The notes beneath the pieces were generated by a model. The model saw only the letters and a list, made by a program, of their open reading frames with translations, ran no database searches and was not told the origin of the DNA. The position numbers and the translations under genes were made by a program. Below, one piece after another: positions 19,791-27,135 of a stretch of 64,000 nt of DNA. The stretch covers positions 1 to 64,000 of the forward strand of contig NZ_FCON02000036.1 in NCBI RefSeq assembly GCF_001544535.1, in the 5' to 3' direction. The stretch comes from Caballeronia choica. GTDB taxonomy: Bacteria; Pseudomonadota; Gammaproteobacteria; Burkholderiales; Burkholderiaceae. The number at the start of each line of letters is the position of its first letter. Position 1 is the stretch's first letter.

Positions 19791-19816
19791 CAAAGAGCGG
19801 CATAACGGAGAACTCG

Positions 19817-20683
19817 ATGGCGGCATTCAAACCGCGCCGTACCCGAACCAACGGAACGCCTCCGCGCGCGTTTCGCCGCAACAAGGCCATGCAGGACGTC
19901 GGCGCCGTGGAGACGCGGCGCGCGAAGCGGCAGCAATTCCTGAGAAAACGCGGCATCTACCTGCTGCCGAACGCATTCACCACCGCCGCGCTCTTCTGCG
20001 GCTTCTTCGCCGTCGTCCAGGCGATGAACGTGCGCTTCGAAATCGCGGCCATCGCGATCTTCGTCGCGATGGTGCTCGACGGCATGGACGGCCGCGTCGC
20101 GCGCATGACGCACACGCAAAGCGCGTTCGGGGAGCAGTTCGACAGTCTGTCGGACATGGTGTCGTTCGGCGTCGCGCCGGCGCTCGTGATGTACGAGTGG
20201 GTGCTCAAGGACCTCGGGCGCTGGGGCTGGCTCGCGGCATTCGTCTATTGTTCGGGCGCGGCCTTGCGGCTCGCGCGCTTCAACACGAATGTCGGCGTCG
20301 TCGACAAACGCTATTTCCAGGGTTTGCCGAGCCCGGCGGCGGCGGCGCTGATCGCCGGTTTCGTGTGGCTCGCGAGCGACAACCGCGTGCCGCTCAAGCT
20401 CGTGTGGCTGCCGTGGGTCGCGTTTGCGCTGACGATTTACGCCGGCGTGACGATGGTGTCGAACGCGCCGTTCTACAGCGGCAAGGCGCTCGACGTGCGG
20501 TATCGCGTACCGTTCGCGGGCGTGCTGCTCGTGGTGGTGGCGTTCGTGCTGGTGTCGTCCGATCCGCCGCTGATGCTGTTCGGCCTGTTCGTGCTGTACG
20601 GCTTTTCCGGCTACGCGTGGTGGGGTTACATGGCGATGCGCGGCCGACCGAACCCCGCGCGCAGTTCGCAGCGGGATCACTGA
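19817..20683 (+). CDS. pssA: CDP-diacylglycerol--serine O-phosphatidyltransferase
   Basis: A 288-residue polytopic membrane enzyme that joins serine to CDP-diacylglycerol, giving phosphatidylserine for Psd. The CDP-alcohol phosphotransferase signature DG-x2-AR-x8-G-x3-D-x3-D is complete, from DGRVAR to FDSLSD, at about residues 93-115. The first 45 residues are basic and cytoplasmic, then about eight hydrophobic helices follow. Lies 63 bases downstream of psd; a terminator follows. Confidence 0.95.
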   Translation: MAAFKPRRTRTNGTPPRAFRRNKAMQDVGAVETRRAKRQQFLRKRGIYLLPNAFTTAALFCGFFAVVQAMNVRFEIAAIAIFVAMVLDGMDGRVARMTHTQSAFGEQFDSLSDMVSFGVAPALVMYEWVLKDLGRWGWLAAFVYCSGAALRLARFNTNVGVVDKRYFQGLPSPAAAALIAGFVWLASDNRVPLKLVWLPWVAFALTIYAGVTMVSNAPFYSGKALDVRYRVPFAGVLLVVVAFVLVSSDPPLMLFGLFVLYGFSGYAWWGYMAMRGRPNPARSSQRDH

Positions 20684-20692
20684 GGTAGAACG

Positions 20693-20720
20693 AAAGGCGG
20701 CTCGCATGGCCGCCTTTTCG
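20693..20720 (+). terminator. Rho-independent terminator after pssA
   Basis: AAAGGCGGC (20693-20701) pairs with GCCGCCTTT (20709-20717) around TCGCATG, with TTTTCG at the end; 10 bases after the pssA stop. It separates pssA from the leuA leader. Confidence 0.75.
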
Positions 20721-20800
20721 TTGTTTTCGCGAATCGCGTGGCCGAATCGAGGCGATGATCGAGCCCAATCTTGCTCAATCGTGCCGATGGGAAAGCCCAA

Positions 20801-20829
20801 TTGCACGCATCCTGAAATCTCGCTATAGT
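20801..20829 (+). promoter_or_regulatory. Sigma-70 promoter of the leuA leader
   Basis: TTGCAC (20801-20806), an exact 17-base spacer and TATAGT (20824-20829) form one of the best promoter matches in the window. The predicted start, about seven bases after the -10 box, falls on or next to the ATG at 20836, so the leader transcript would have almost no 5' untranslated region. Confidence 0.7.
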
Positions 20830-20835
20830 TTGCGG

Positions 20836-20922
20836 ATGAATTTTTCTCCGTTCCCCTTCTCGTCTCTTCTAGCTGGTGCGCCCCTATGCGCGCTATCGCT
20901 ACTAGCGCGCCTACCGCGCTAA
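20836..20922 (+). CDS. leuA leader peptide (attenuator peptide)
   Basis: A 28-codon frame upstream of leuA, starting [14 protein letters not shown] and ending LARLPR. Seven of the last 18 codons are leucine, and six of these are CTA, a codon that is very rare in neighbouring GC-rich genes; two are adjacent. This is the classic make-up of a leucine attenuation peptide, where slow leucyl-tRNA supply stalls the ribosome. No Shine-Dalgarno sequence precedes it and the predicted transcript begins at its ATG, so translation would be leaderless. The stop is 124 bases before leuA. No protein function beyond regulation is expected. Confidence 0.75.
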   Translation: MNFSPFPFSSLLAGAPLCALSLLARLPR

Positions 20923-21002
20923 TCCGTCTCGCCTCCCGTCTGCTCGTTCGTGGTTTTCGACGCCAGCGGTGGCGCGGACACCCGAATTCCGCTTTAGTTT
21001 TC
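20888..21002 (+). promoter_or_regulatory. Candidate leuA attenuator structures
   Basis: Within the leucine-codon segment, GCGCGCTA (20888-20895) pairs perfectly with TAGCGCGC (20103+800, i.e. 20903-20910). An alternative stem, AGCGCG (20904-20909) with CGCGCT (20915-20920), reuses the same bases, so only one can form. Further down, GCGGA (20974-20978) and TCCGC (20988-20992) form a weak stem followed by TTTAGTTTT, a possible terminator. Which structures form depends on where the ribosome stalls; this is read by eye, without folding energies. Confidence 0.4.
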
Positions 21003-21046
21003 CCTACCGTTTTTCAAAATCCAAAATCTCCCCACTGGAGGCCGAC

Positions 21047-22588
21047 ATGGCAGACAAGCTGATCATTTTCGACACGACCTTGCGCGATGGTGAACAATCC
21101 CCCGGCGCGTCGATGACGAAGGAAGAAAAGATCCGTATCGCGAAGCAACTCGAACGGATGAAGGTCGACGTGATCGAAGCGGGCTTTGCCGCCAGCTCGA
21201 ACGGCGACTTCGACGCGATTCAGACGATCGCCGCGCTGGTGAAGGACAGCACGGTCTGCTCGCTCGCCCGCGCGAACGACAAGGACATCCAGCGCGCCGC
21301 CGATGCGTTGAAGCCCGCGAACCAGTTCCGCATCCATACGTTCATCGCCACTTCGGCGCTGCACATGGAAAAGAAGCTGCGCATGACGCCGGAGCAAGTG
21401 TACGAACAGGCGCGCCTTGCGGTGCGCTTCGCACGCAAGTTCACCGACGACGTCGAATTTTCGCCGGAAGACGGCAGCCGCTCGGATCTCGACTTTCTGT
21501 GCCGCGTGCTCGAAGCCGTGATCGACGAAGGCGCACGCACGATCAATATCACCGACACGGTCGGCTACGGCGTGCCGGAGATGTACGGCAATCTCGTGAA
21601 GACGCTGCGCGAGCGCATTCCGAATTCGGACAAGGCGATCTTCTCGGTGCACTGCCACGACGACCTCGGCCTTGCGGTCGCGAATTCGCTCGCAGGCGTG
21701 CAGATCGGCGGCGCGCGGCAGGTCGAGTGCACGATCAACGGTCTCGGCGAGCGCGCGGGCAACACGTCGCTCGAAGAAATCGTGATGGCCGTCAAGACGC
21801 GCAAGGATTACTACGGGCTGGAGGTCGGCATCGATACGACGCAGATCGTGCCGACCTCGAAGCTCGTGTCGCAGATCACCGGTTTTGTCGTGCAGCCGAA
21901 CAAGGCGGTCGTCGGCGCTAACGCGTTCGCGCACGCGTCGGGCATCCACCAGGACGGCGTATTGAAGGCGCGCGACACCTACGAAATCATGCGCGCGGAA
22001 GACGTGGGCTGGGCGACCAACAAGATCGTGCTCGGCAAGCTGTCGGGCCGCAACGCGTTCAAGCAGCGGCTCCAGGAACTGGGCGTAGCGCTGGAATCGG
22101 AGGGCGAAGTGAACGCGGCGTTCGCGCGCTTCAAGGAACTCGCCGACCGCAAGGCCGAAATCTTCGATGAAGACATCATGGCGATCGTCTCCGAGGAATC
22201 GGCGGAAGCGCAGGCGAAGGAGCACTTCCGCTTCGTGTCGATGGCGCAGCATTCGGAAACCGGCGAGCAGCCGCAGGCACGCGTCGTGTTCGCGGTCGAT
22301 GGCGCCGAGGTGACGGGCGAATCGCGCGGCAATGGTCCCGTCGACGCGACGCTGCACGCAATCGAATCGAAGGTCGAGAGCGGCGCCGAACTGGTGCTGT
22401 ATTCGGTCAACGCGATCACGACCGGCACGCAGGCACAGGGCGAAGTCACGGTGCGGCTCTCGAAGAGCGGCCGTATCGTGAATGGCGTCGGTACGGATCC
22501 GGATATCGTTGCCGCGTCCGCGAAGGCGTATATCGCCGCGCTGAACAAACTGCATTCGAAGGTCGAAAAGCTGAATCCGCAGCTTTGA
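21047..22588 (+). CDS. leuA: 2-isopropylmalate synthase
   Basis: A 513-residue cytosolic enzyme that condenses acetyl-CoA with 2-oxoisovalerate, the committed step to leucine. The catalytic [12 protein letters not shown] opens the TIM barrel (residues 8-19), the metal-binding HCHDDLG and the GERAGN motif follow, and the C-terminal LeuA dimer/regulatory domain (from about residue 390) is present, so leucine feedback inhibition is expected. The ATG at 21047 has GGAG 9 bases upstream; an in-frame start at 20969 would extend into the putative attenuator. Likely controlled by the leader peptide upstream. Confidence 0.96.
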   Translation: MADKLIIFDTTLRDGEQSPGASMTKEEKIRIAKQLERMKVDVIEAGFAASSNGDFDAIQTIAALVKDSTVCSLARANDKDIQRAADALKPANQFRIHTFIATSALHMEKKLRMTPEQVYEQARLAVRFARKFTDDVEFSPEDGSRSDLDFLCRVLEAVIDEGARTINITDTVGYGVPEMYGNLVKTLRERIPNSDKAIFSVHCHDDLGLAVANSLAGVQIGGARQVECTINGLGERAGNTSLEEIVMAVKTRKDYYGLEVGIDTTQIVPTSKLVSQITGFVVQPNKAVVGANAFAHASGIHQDGVLKARDTYEIMRAEDVGWATNKIVLGKLSGRNAFKQRLQELGVALESEGEVNAAFARFKELADRKAEIFDEDIMAIVSEESAEAQAKEHFRFVSMAQHSETGEQPQARVVFAVDGAEVTGESRGNGPVDATLHAIESKVESGAELVLYSVNAITTGTQAQGEVTVRLSKSGRIVNGVGTDPDIVAASAKAYIAALNKLHSKVEKLNPQL

Positions 22589-22653
22589 TGAGTGTTTGCC
22601 CGTGGCGCTGATCGCGTCGCGGGCTCTTCCATAGATTTCCGGCGAGGTGTGTT

Positions 22654-22944
22654 TCAGGTGTCAGGCCGGCCTTGCTTCACCTCGAAGTTTTGCTTTTCTA
22701 TTACCCAGCCGCGCCCGCGCTTGCATTGAATTTCAGTGTGTAGATAAGACTTCATAATGACTTCCCGTATCGGAGTGCATGCGTCTCCGACATCGAGCAC
22801 GAACAAAACCGGCTCGTTGCCCGATTCGCCGTTGGATGCGTAGACCGGGGTCTGTTGAGTCGTGATCCATATTTCGTGCTTTTGAGAACAACCGAACATC
22901 AAAGCACCTGTCACGATAATCATTCCGACGCTAAGGCTTCTCAT
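22654..22944 (-). CDS. Small lipoprotein, probable immunity protein of the adjacent effector
   Basis: A 96-residue protein with a signal peptide and lipobox ending at Cys19 (GALMFGC), so the mature protein is anchored in a membrane facing the periplasm. The mature part is about 78 residues with two further cysteines and no recognised domain. Its ATG overlaps the TGA of the effector's C-terminal reading frame by four bases. A periplasmic lipoprotein coupled directly behind a putative cell-wall amidase fits a type VI immunity protein (compare Tai proteins), but this is an inference from position and topology. The frame is open upstream through the effector as far as 23715 because of the frameshift there. 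Confidence 0.72.
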   Translation of the reverse strand: MRSLSVGMIIVTGALMFGCSQKHEIWITTQQTPVYASNGESGNEPVLFVLDVGDACTPIREVIMKSYLHTEIQCKRGRGWVIEKQNFEVKQGRPDT

Positions 22945-23505
22945 AACCCAGACTTTGGATAAAGTCGCTGCTCCTTTACGCGCTTCGAATGTGACAGACC
23001 TACGGCGATATCTTCTGGACTGACCATACCAAAGGCCGACCAGCGTGGGTCGTATGCCACGATTCCCACCAGGTTGAGCACGTCCGCAATGTTCGATGAG
23101 CAACTGTTGTCGAGCAAGCTGTATTCGTGATTTCGTGGATCGCGATTGGTTACGGCTGCGCGGCGCATCAATTCCGTTTTGATCAATCTTTTCGTGCGGA
23201 GAGACCCGCACTATATATCCAACAGAACCGCGAAAAGTCTCTTGAATCGAAATGTACTGCGAATATGTCTTTTTTGAATCGTAGCCGTCATGGGCTCGCG
23301 AGTATGCGATGCCATCGACGACGATCGCTACGTGACCAAATTGCGATCCTCTGCTAATTAGGCGTGAGTCGCTGACGATGACTTCGATGCTATCGGTTTC
23401 CACCCGAATTTCCTTCGCTTCCGCATCCGTCGCTGGCGTGGTGGTCCTGGTTCCGATTAATCGATACTTCACACCGTCAGGTGAGGTGAGCGTCTGTTCG
23501 GCCAT
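22941..23505 (-). pseudogene. Permuted papain-like (NlpC/P60-type) amidase, putative type VI effector, frameshifted
   Basis: The ATG at 23505 lies two bases after the PAAR stop. The first frame encodes about 103 residues with the conserved histidine H58 in QFGHVAIVVDG. The second half, with the cysteine in YSLLDNSCSSNIADVLN and the tail SPEDIAVGLSHSKRV, is in the +1 frame, ending at 22941. Both halves look truly coding; the switch must occur between the frame-2 stop at 23213-23211 and about 23187. Histidine before cysteine is the order of circularly permuted NlpC/P60 and papain-like hydrolases, many of which cut peptidoglycan or lipids. The intact product would be about 190 residues. As written it needs a skipped base, so it is a decayed gene, a sequence error or a recoded gene. 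Confidence 0.65.
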
Positions 23506-23507
23506 GC

Positions 23508-23936
23508 TTATCCTGCAAGGTAGACATTGATGTTTTCTTTGAGTGCCGTGGACGACAGCAAATGCGTGTGGCCGTCCGGGTCGGTTTTGCCATACTCGAC
23601 GTCGCACGTTTCTCGTTGAATCGCATAGGCAAGGTTGACGAGCGGCTTGCCCGTCGAATCCTTTAGTACGAATCGGTCGTCGAAACAGATCGTGCGATGG
23701 GCAACCGCCTCGCATGTTTTCACTTCCGCCTTGCCACTCGGGCCAGGCGGGACGGTGATGAAGATTCCAGGGTTACTGCCCACGATGACTCTGTTTTTCA
23801 TACACGGACAAAGCACCCGATCGCCGTCGACGACAACGGCTCGTCCTTTCTCGGACATTCCCTCGCCGGTGCCGAATATCTTGAATACGCCCTTGTAGTT
23901 GCCGCACGTTGCGTCGTCGTCGGGTCGCCGTGCCAT
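23508..23936 (-). CDS. PAAR-domain protein with C-terminal transthyretin-like domain (type VI secretion spike tip)
   Basis: A 142-residue protein. Residues 15-55 (YKGVFKIFGTGEGM, then DGDRVLCPC and RVIVGSNPG) match the PAAR repeat that caps the VgrG spike and binds one zinc. Residues 80-140 (FVLKDSTGKPLVNLAYAI, then GKTDPDGHTHLLS) look like the transthyretin-like beta domain often joined to PAAR to carry cargo. AAGG lies upstream of the ATG. The effector gene follows after two bases. No vgrG, hcp or other secretion genes lie in the window, so it would serve a system encoded elsewhere. Confidence 0.8.
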   Translation of the reverse strand: MARRPDDDATCGNYKGVFKIFGTGEGMSEKGRAVVVDGDRVLCPCMKNRVIVGSNPGIFITVPPGPSGKAEVKTCEAVAHRTICFDDRFVLKDSTGKPLVNLAYAIQRETCDVEYGKTDPDGHTHLLSSTALKENINVYLAG

Positions 23937-23945
23937 ACCGCCGCC

Positions 23946-24080
23946 TTACGCATCGATATACAGCGTCATTGCTTGACGTGCTGCCTCGATCATTACCTGT
24001 GCAACACGTGCGACGCGCTTCGTGGGTGAATTGACGGCGCCGACGTGATGCATCGTTTCGTTGTTTTCTCTATCCGGCAT
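23946..24080 (-). CDS. Small hypothetical protein (44 aa) upstream of the PAAR gene
   Basis: A 44-residue frame, MPDRENNETMHHVGAV to the tail QAMTLYIDA, with a polar start and an amphipathic helix over residues 22-40. Its stop codon is 9 bases before the PAAR ATG and the AAGG of the PAAR ribosome site overlaps its end, suggesting an operon. No good ribosome site precedes it and I recognise no family, so it could be chance, but its composition and spacing fit a real first gene of the cassette. Confidence 0.5.
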   Translation of the reverse strand: MPDRENNETMHHVGAVNSPTKRVARVAQVMIEAARQAMTLYIDA

Positions 24081-24241
24081 ATTAGGTTTCTACGTAGCGC
24101 CGCATCTGACGGCAACCTCGTAAAAATAACTTATATTCATCAGATCATTTGTTAAAAGTGATCGACGTTTGAAAGCGCCGCCGCGCGGCGGAAGCCTCGC
24201 GTAATAAATTCGCAGAAACCGCTGACATCGGTCATTCGATA

Positions 24242-24275
24242 AAGAAAATGCCGCCTTCGCAGGCGGCATTTTCTT
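24242..24275. terminator. Bidirectional terminator between the PAAR cassette and the lipoprotein gene
   Basis: A perfect 14-bp stem (AAGAAAATGCCGCC at 24242-24255 with 24262-24275) around TTCGCA has an A-tract on one side and a T-tract on the other. It lies 33 bases beyond the stop of the minus-strand lipoprotein gene. The remaining interval 24081-24241 is AT-rich and probably holds the cassette promoter, but I could not settle on one. Confidence 0.8.
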
Positions 24276-24308
24276 CGATCATTGAGCGGGTCGGAAAAAG
24301 CAAAACCG

Positions 24309-24824
24309 TCAGAACATATTCCGTCGATCCGGATCATGCAGCGGATCAGGCGTCTTCTGCGTGAGCCGCAGGATGCCCTGATCGTCGAAATAAAAGCTAT
24401 ACATCATGTACCAGACGTTTGCCTCCATATACCGGTAGGTCCAGACCTCGCGCTTCATCAGCGGAAAGTAGGAAGTCTCCACCGGCCGGCCGAAGTTCAC
24501 GAGCACGTCCTTCTTCGTCCAGGTGCCGATCTCCGCCTTGTAGAACTCGTTCGCGTCGAGCACCTGGCGCACGCTGACGATCTTGCCGGATGCGTCGATG
24601 TCGGCGGCGGTCGTGAATTCGCCGAGCGGCTGGGTCGGCCACATCAGGCGCTTGCCGCCGTTGGGGAGATCGTAGACCTCGCGCGGCGGGCCGAGGCGGG
24701 CGGTGATCGTCGATGCATCGGCGCCGGCCTGGTAGTTCTGCCAGGGCTGCACACAAGCCGAGAGCAGCAGTGCGAGTCCGGCGGCGGCGAGCACGCGGTT
24801 CACGCGGGTGAGTTTGAGCGACAT
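24309..24824 (-). CDS. Putative lipoprotein, SmpA/BamE-like fold uncertain
   Basis: A 171-residue lipoprotein: signal peptide with lipobox LLSAC at about residues 20-24. The mature part has two related halves, each with a GPP or GRP turn after a short helix (STITARLGPPREVYDLPNG; VLVNFGRPVETSYF), a layout resembling paired SmpA/OmlA (BamE-like) modules, followed by EVWTYRYMEANVWYMMYSFYFDDQG. GGAGG lies close before the ATG at 24824. Probably outer-membrane bound and facing the periplasm; function unknown. Confidence 0.8.
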   Translation of the reverse strand: MSLKLTRVNRVLAAAGLALLLSACVQPWQNYQAGADASTITARLGPPREVYDLPNGGKRLMWPTQPLGEFTTAADIDASGKIVSVRQVLDANEFYKAEIGTWTKKDVLVNFGRPVETSYFPLMKREVWTYRYMEANVWYMMYSFYFDDQGILRLTQKTPDPLHDPDRRNMF

Positions 24825-25015
24825 TAATACCTCCAGAAACGGGATGCGCGGGCGTAGCTGCCCGGACTTCCTAGTGCTTCGGATTTTGACACGCGAACGG
24901 TAAAAAGCTTCCTGACGAGACGCAGGATATTCGTCCCTCGCTTGCGCATGCTGCACGGCGCGGCCTATGATCCGCGCTCTCTTCGAAACGAATCGAACCT
25001 TTGGGCGGAGCGGCA

Positions 25016-26323
25016 ATGTCGGGTGCGAACAAGAGGCGGGTGTCGGCTGGCGTGCGGTGGCTCGCGGGGGCGGCGTGGATCGCGTGGTCAATGGCGGCGT
25101 CGGCGGCGGTGGCCGCGGTGGTGGCTAACCCCGTGCCGATCCGCATCGCGATGATCGAGGGCATGTCCGGGCCCTTCGCCAACGCCGGCGCGGCGGTCGA
25201 GCGCAATCTGCGCTTCGGCGTCGAGCGCGTGAACGCGCGGGGAGGCGTGAAGTTGCCCGACGGCGCACATCCGCTGCAACTGGTCGTGCTCGACGGCAAG
25301 GGCAGCAGCGAGGCGAGCCTCGTGCAACTGCGCGCGGTGGCGGATGACAAAATCGGCTTCGTGATGCAGGGCAACAGTTCTGCCGTCGCGGCGGCGCTGA
25401 TTGCGGCCATCGACAAGCAGAACGCGCGCGAACCGGATGCGCGCGTCGTCTTCCTCAACTATTCCGCCGACGATCCCGCGCTGACCAACGCTTCCTGCAG
25501 TTTCTGGCACTTTCGCTTCGATGCGCACGCCGGCATGCGGATGGACGCGCTCGCGGAGGCGATCCGGCGCGACGACTCGGTGAAGAAGGTGTATCTGTTG
25601 AACCAGGACTACAGCTTCGGCCACGACGTCAGCCGCGAGGCCCAGCGCGCGTTGAAGGAGCGCCGGCCGGACATCGCCATCGTCGGCGACGAGTTTCATC
25701 CGATCGGCCGTGTGAAGGATTTCGCGCCCTATGTCGCCAAGATTCGCGCGAGCGGGGCGGACGCGGTCGTGACGGGCAACTGGGGCAACGACCTCACCTT
25801 GCTTGTGAAAGCCGCGCGGGAACAGGGCCTGAACACGAAGTTCTACACGTTCTACGGCAACAGCCTCGGCGCGCCCGCCGCGCTCGGCGACGCGGGCGTA
25901 AAGCGCGTGGTAGCGGTCGCGGACTGGCATCCGAACGTGGGCGGCGCGGCGTCCGACGCGTACTATCAGGCGTTCCGCGCACGCTATCCGTCACCTGCCG
26001 ACGACTATCTCGTGCTGCGCATGCCGTTGATGATCGACATGCTCGCAGACGCGATGACCCGCGCCGGCAGCGCCGACCCGACGGCCGTCGCCCGCGCGCT
26101 CGAAGGCATGAAGTTCGACAACGGCTTCCACGCCTCGACCATGCGCGCACAGGACCATCAGTTGATCCAGCCGCTCTACGTGATGGAGATGGATCGCGCG
26201 GGCACGCTCGGCGTGCACTTCGACAACGAGGGCTCCGGCTACGGCTTTCGCACCTTGCTGGCGTTGCCGCCGGAAAAGACCGTCCAGCCGACGACCTGCA
26301 ACATGGCCCGTCCGTCGCGCTAG
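25016..26323 (+). CDS. Branched-chain amino acid-type ABC transporter substrate-binding protein
   Basis: A 435-residue periplasmic binding protein of the LivJ type. A signal peptide (about residues 1-33) precedes PIRIAMIEGMSGPFANAGAA, the ligand-binding first strand of the type 1 periplasmic binding fold; ADAVVTGNWGNDLTLLVKAAREQG is typical of lobe 2. The ATG at 25016 has GGAG six bases upstream; a TTG at 25001 would add five residues. No permease or ATPase gene lies beside it, so it works with a transporter encoded elsewhere or as a sensor component. Ligand unknown. Confidence 0.86.
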   Translation: MSGANKRRVSAGVRWLAGAAWIAWSMAASAAVAAVVANPVPIRIAMIEGMSGPFANAGAAVERNLRFGVERVNARGGVKLPDGAHPLQLVVLDGKGSSEASLVQLRAVADDKIGFVMQGNSSAVAAALIAAIDKQNAREPDARVVFLNYSADDPALTNASCSFWHFRFDAHAGMRMDALAEAIRRDDSVKKVYLLNQDYSFGHDVSREAQRALKERRPDIAIVGDEFHPIGRVKDFAPYVAKIRASGADAVVTGNWGNDLTLLVKAAREQGLNTKFYTFYGNSLGAPAALGDAGVKRVVAVADWHPNVGGAASDAYYQAFRARYPSPADDYLVLRMPLMIDMLADAMTRAGSADPTAVARALEGMKFDNGFHASTMRAQDHQLIQPLYVMEMDRAGTLGVHFDNEGSGYGFRTLLALPPEKTVQPTTCNMARPSR

Positions 26324-26339
26324 GGCGCTTCAGGCAACC

Positions 26340-26368
26340 TTCGACGGGCAAACGAGCTGTGCTATAAT
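26340..26368 (+). promoter_or_regulatory. Sigma-70 promoter of rpsO
   Basis: TTCGAC (26340-26345), a 17-base spacer and a consensus TATAAT (26363-26368) give a start near 26375 and a ~165-base leader before rpsO. Confidence 0.65.
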
Positions 26369-26540
26369 TCGCCCTTCGTTTTGAGCCGGTCCGCCATAAA
26401 AGCTCCGTGTGAGCTTCTTATAAGCAGCACAGAAGCAGCAAACGAGACCGTTTCAATCCGAAGAAACCACCGAACCAACCGACGTAACCACGGCACGGCC
26501 TTTCTTCCGTGACCGCCTGTCTGTTTTAAAGGAAAAGCAA

Positions 26541-26813
26541 ATGTCCGCAGTAATCCACGCCAAGAAGTCCGACGTCGTCGCAGAATATGCGCGCGCCGCC
26601 AACGACACCGGTTCGCCCGAAGTGCAGGTTGCACTGCTGACGACCCGCATCAACGAACTGACCCTGCATTTCAAGGCTCACTCGAAGGATCACCACAGCC
26701 GCCGCGGTCTGCTGCGCATGGTGAGCCGCCGTCGCAAGCTGCTCGATTACCTCAAGGGCAAAGACGCCGACCGTTATCGCTCGCTGATCGAGAAGCTGGG
26801 CCTGCGTAAGTAA
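26541..26813 (+). CDS. rpsO: 30S ribosomal protein S15
   Basis: Complete 90-residue S15, a primary 16S rRNA-binding protein of the small-subunit platform. The signature [21 protein letters not shown] and [21 protein letters not shown] are intact. AAAGGAAAAGCAA precedes the start. The long leader and the downstream pnp follow the arrangement in which S15 represses its own translation in enterobacteria. Confidence 0.98.
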   Translation: MSAVIHAKKSDVVAEYARAANDTGSPEVQVALLTTRINELTLHFKAHSKDHHSRRGLLRMVSRRRKLLDYLKGKDADRYRSLIEKLGLRK

Positions 26814-26841
26814 TTGGCATCAATCGGCCAGCGTTCCATCG

Positions 26842-26880
26842 AAATGCCTGTGTCAGTCCGCTGATACAGGCATTTTGTTT
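26842..26880 (+). terminator. Strong hairpin terminator after rpsO
   Basis: AAATGCCTGTGTCAG (26842-26856) pairs with 26861-26875 around TCCG (one G-T pair), then TTTTGTTTTTG. It lies within the 322-base rpsO-pnp gap, the rest of which shows nothing clear. Confidence 0.8.
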
Positions 26881-27135
26881 TTGAACGGTCACCGGCCGGC
26901 ATGTGTTTCAAGCGTTTTATCTGTTGCACCGGGATTCTGATCGAATCCGATACCCGGCTGGCCTCGCGGCGGAGCTTTGTGTCATTCCAGCGCGTCATGC
27001 GCATCGCGTGTCGTGTTGCGTTGGAATGGCATAACACACCTCTTCTTGCGCGGTTCGGCCGAAAGCCTGGCTTAGCGCCGCTCATCGGCATGTTTCGGGT
27101 TGAGCGCGGCGCGGCGTAACGAACAAGGAGTGACA

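Noticed and set aside
20969-21046. In-frame upstream start for leuA
   Set aside because: It would add 26 residues without family similarity and overlap the putative attenuator; the ATG at 21047 has GGAG at good spacing.
22654-23715. Single 353-codon frame covering effector and lipoprotein
   Set aside because: It starts inside the PAAR gene, and between about 23190 and 22945 it is out of frame with the conserved effector C-terminus. It is a product of the frameshift, not one gene.
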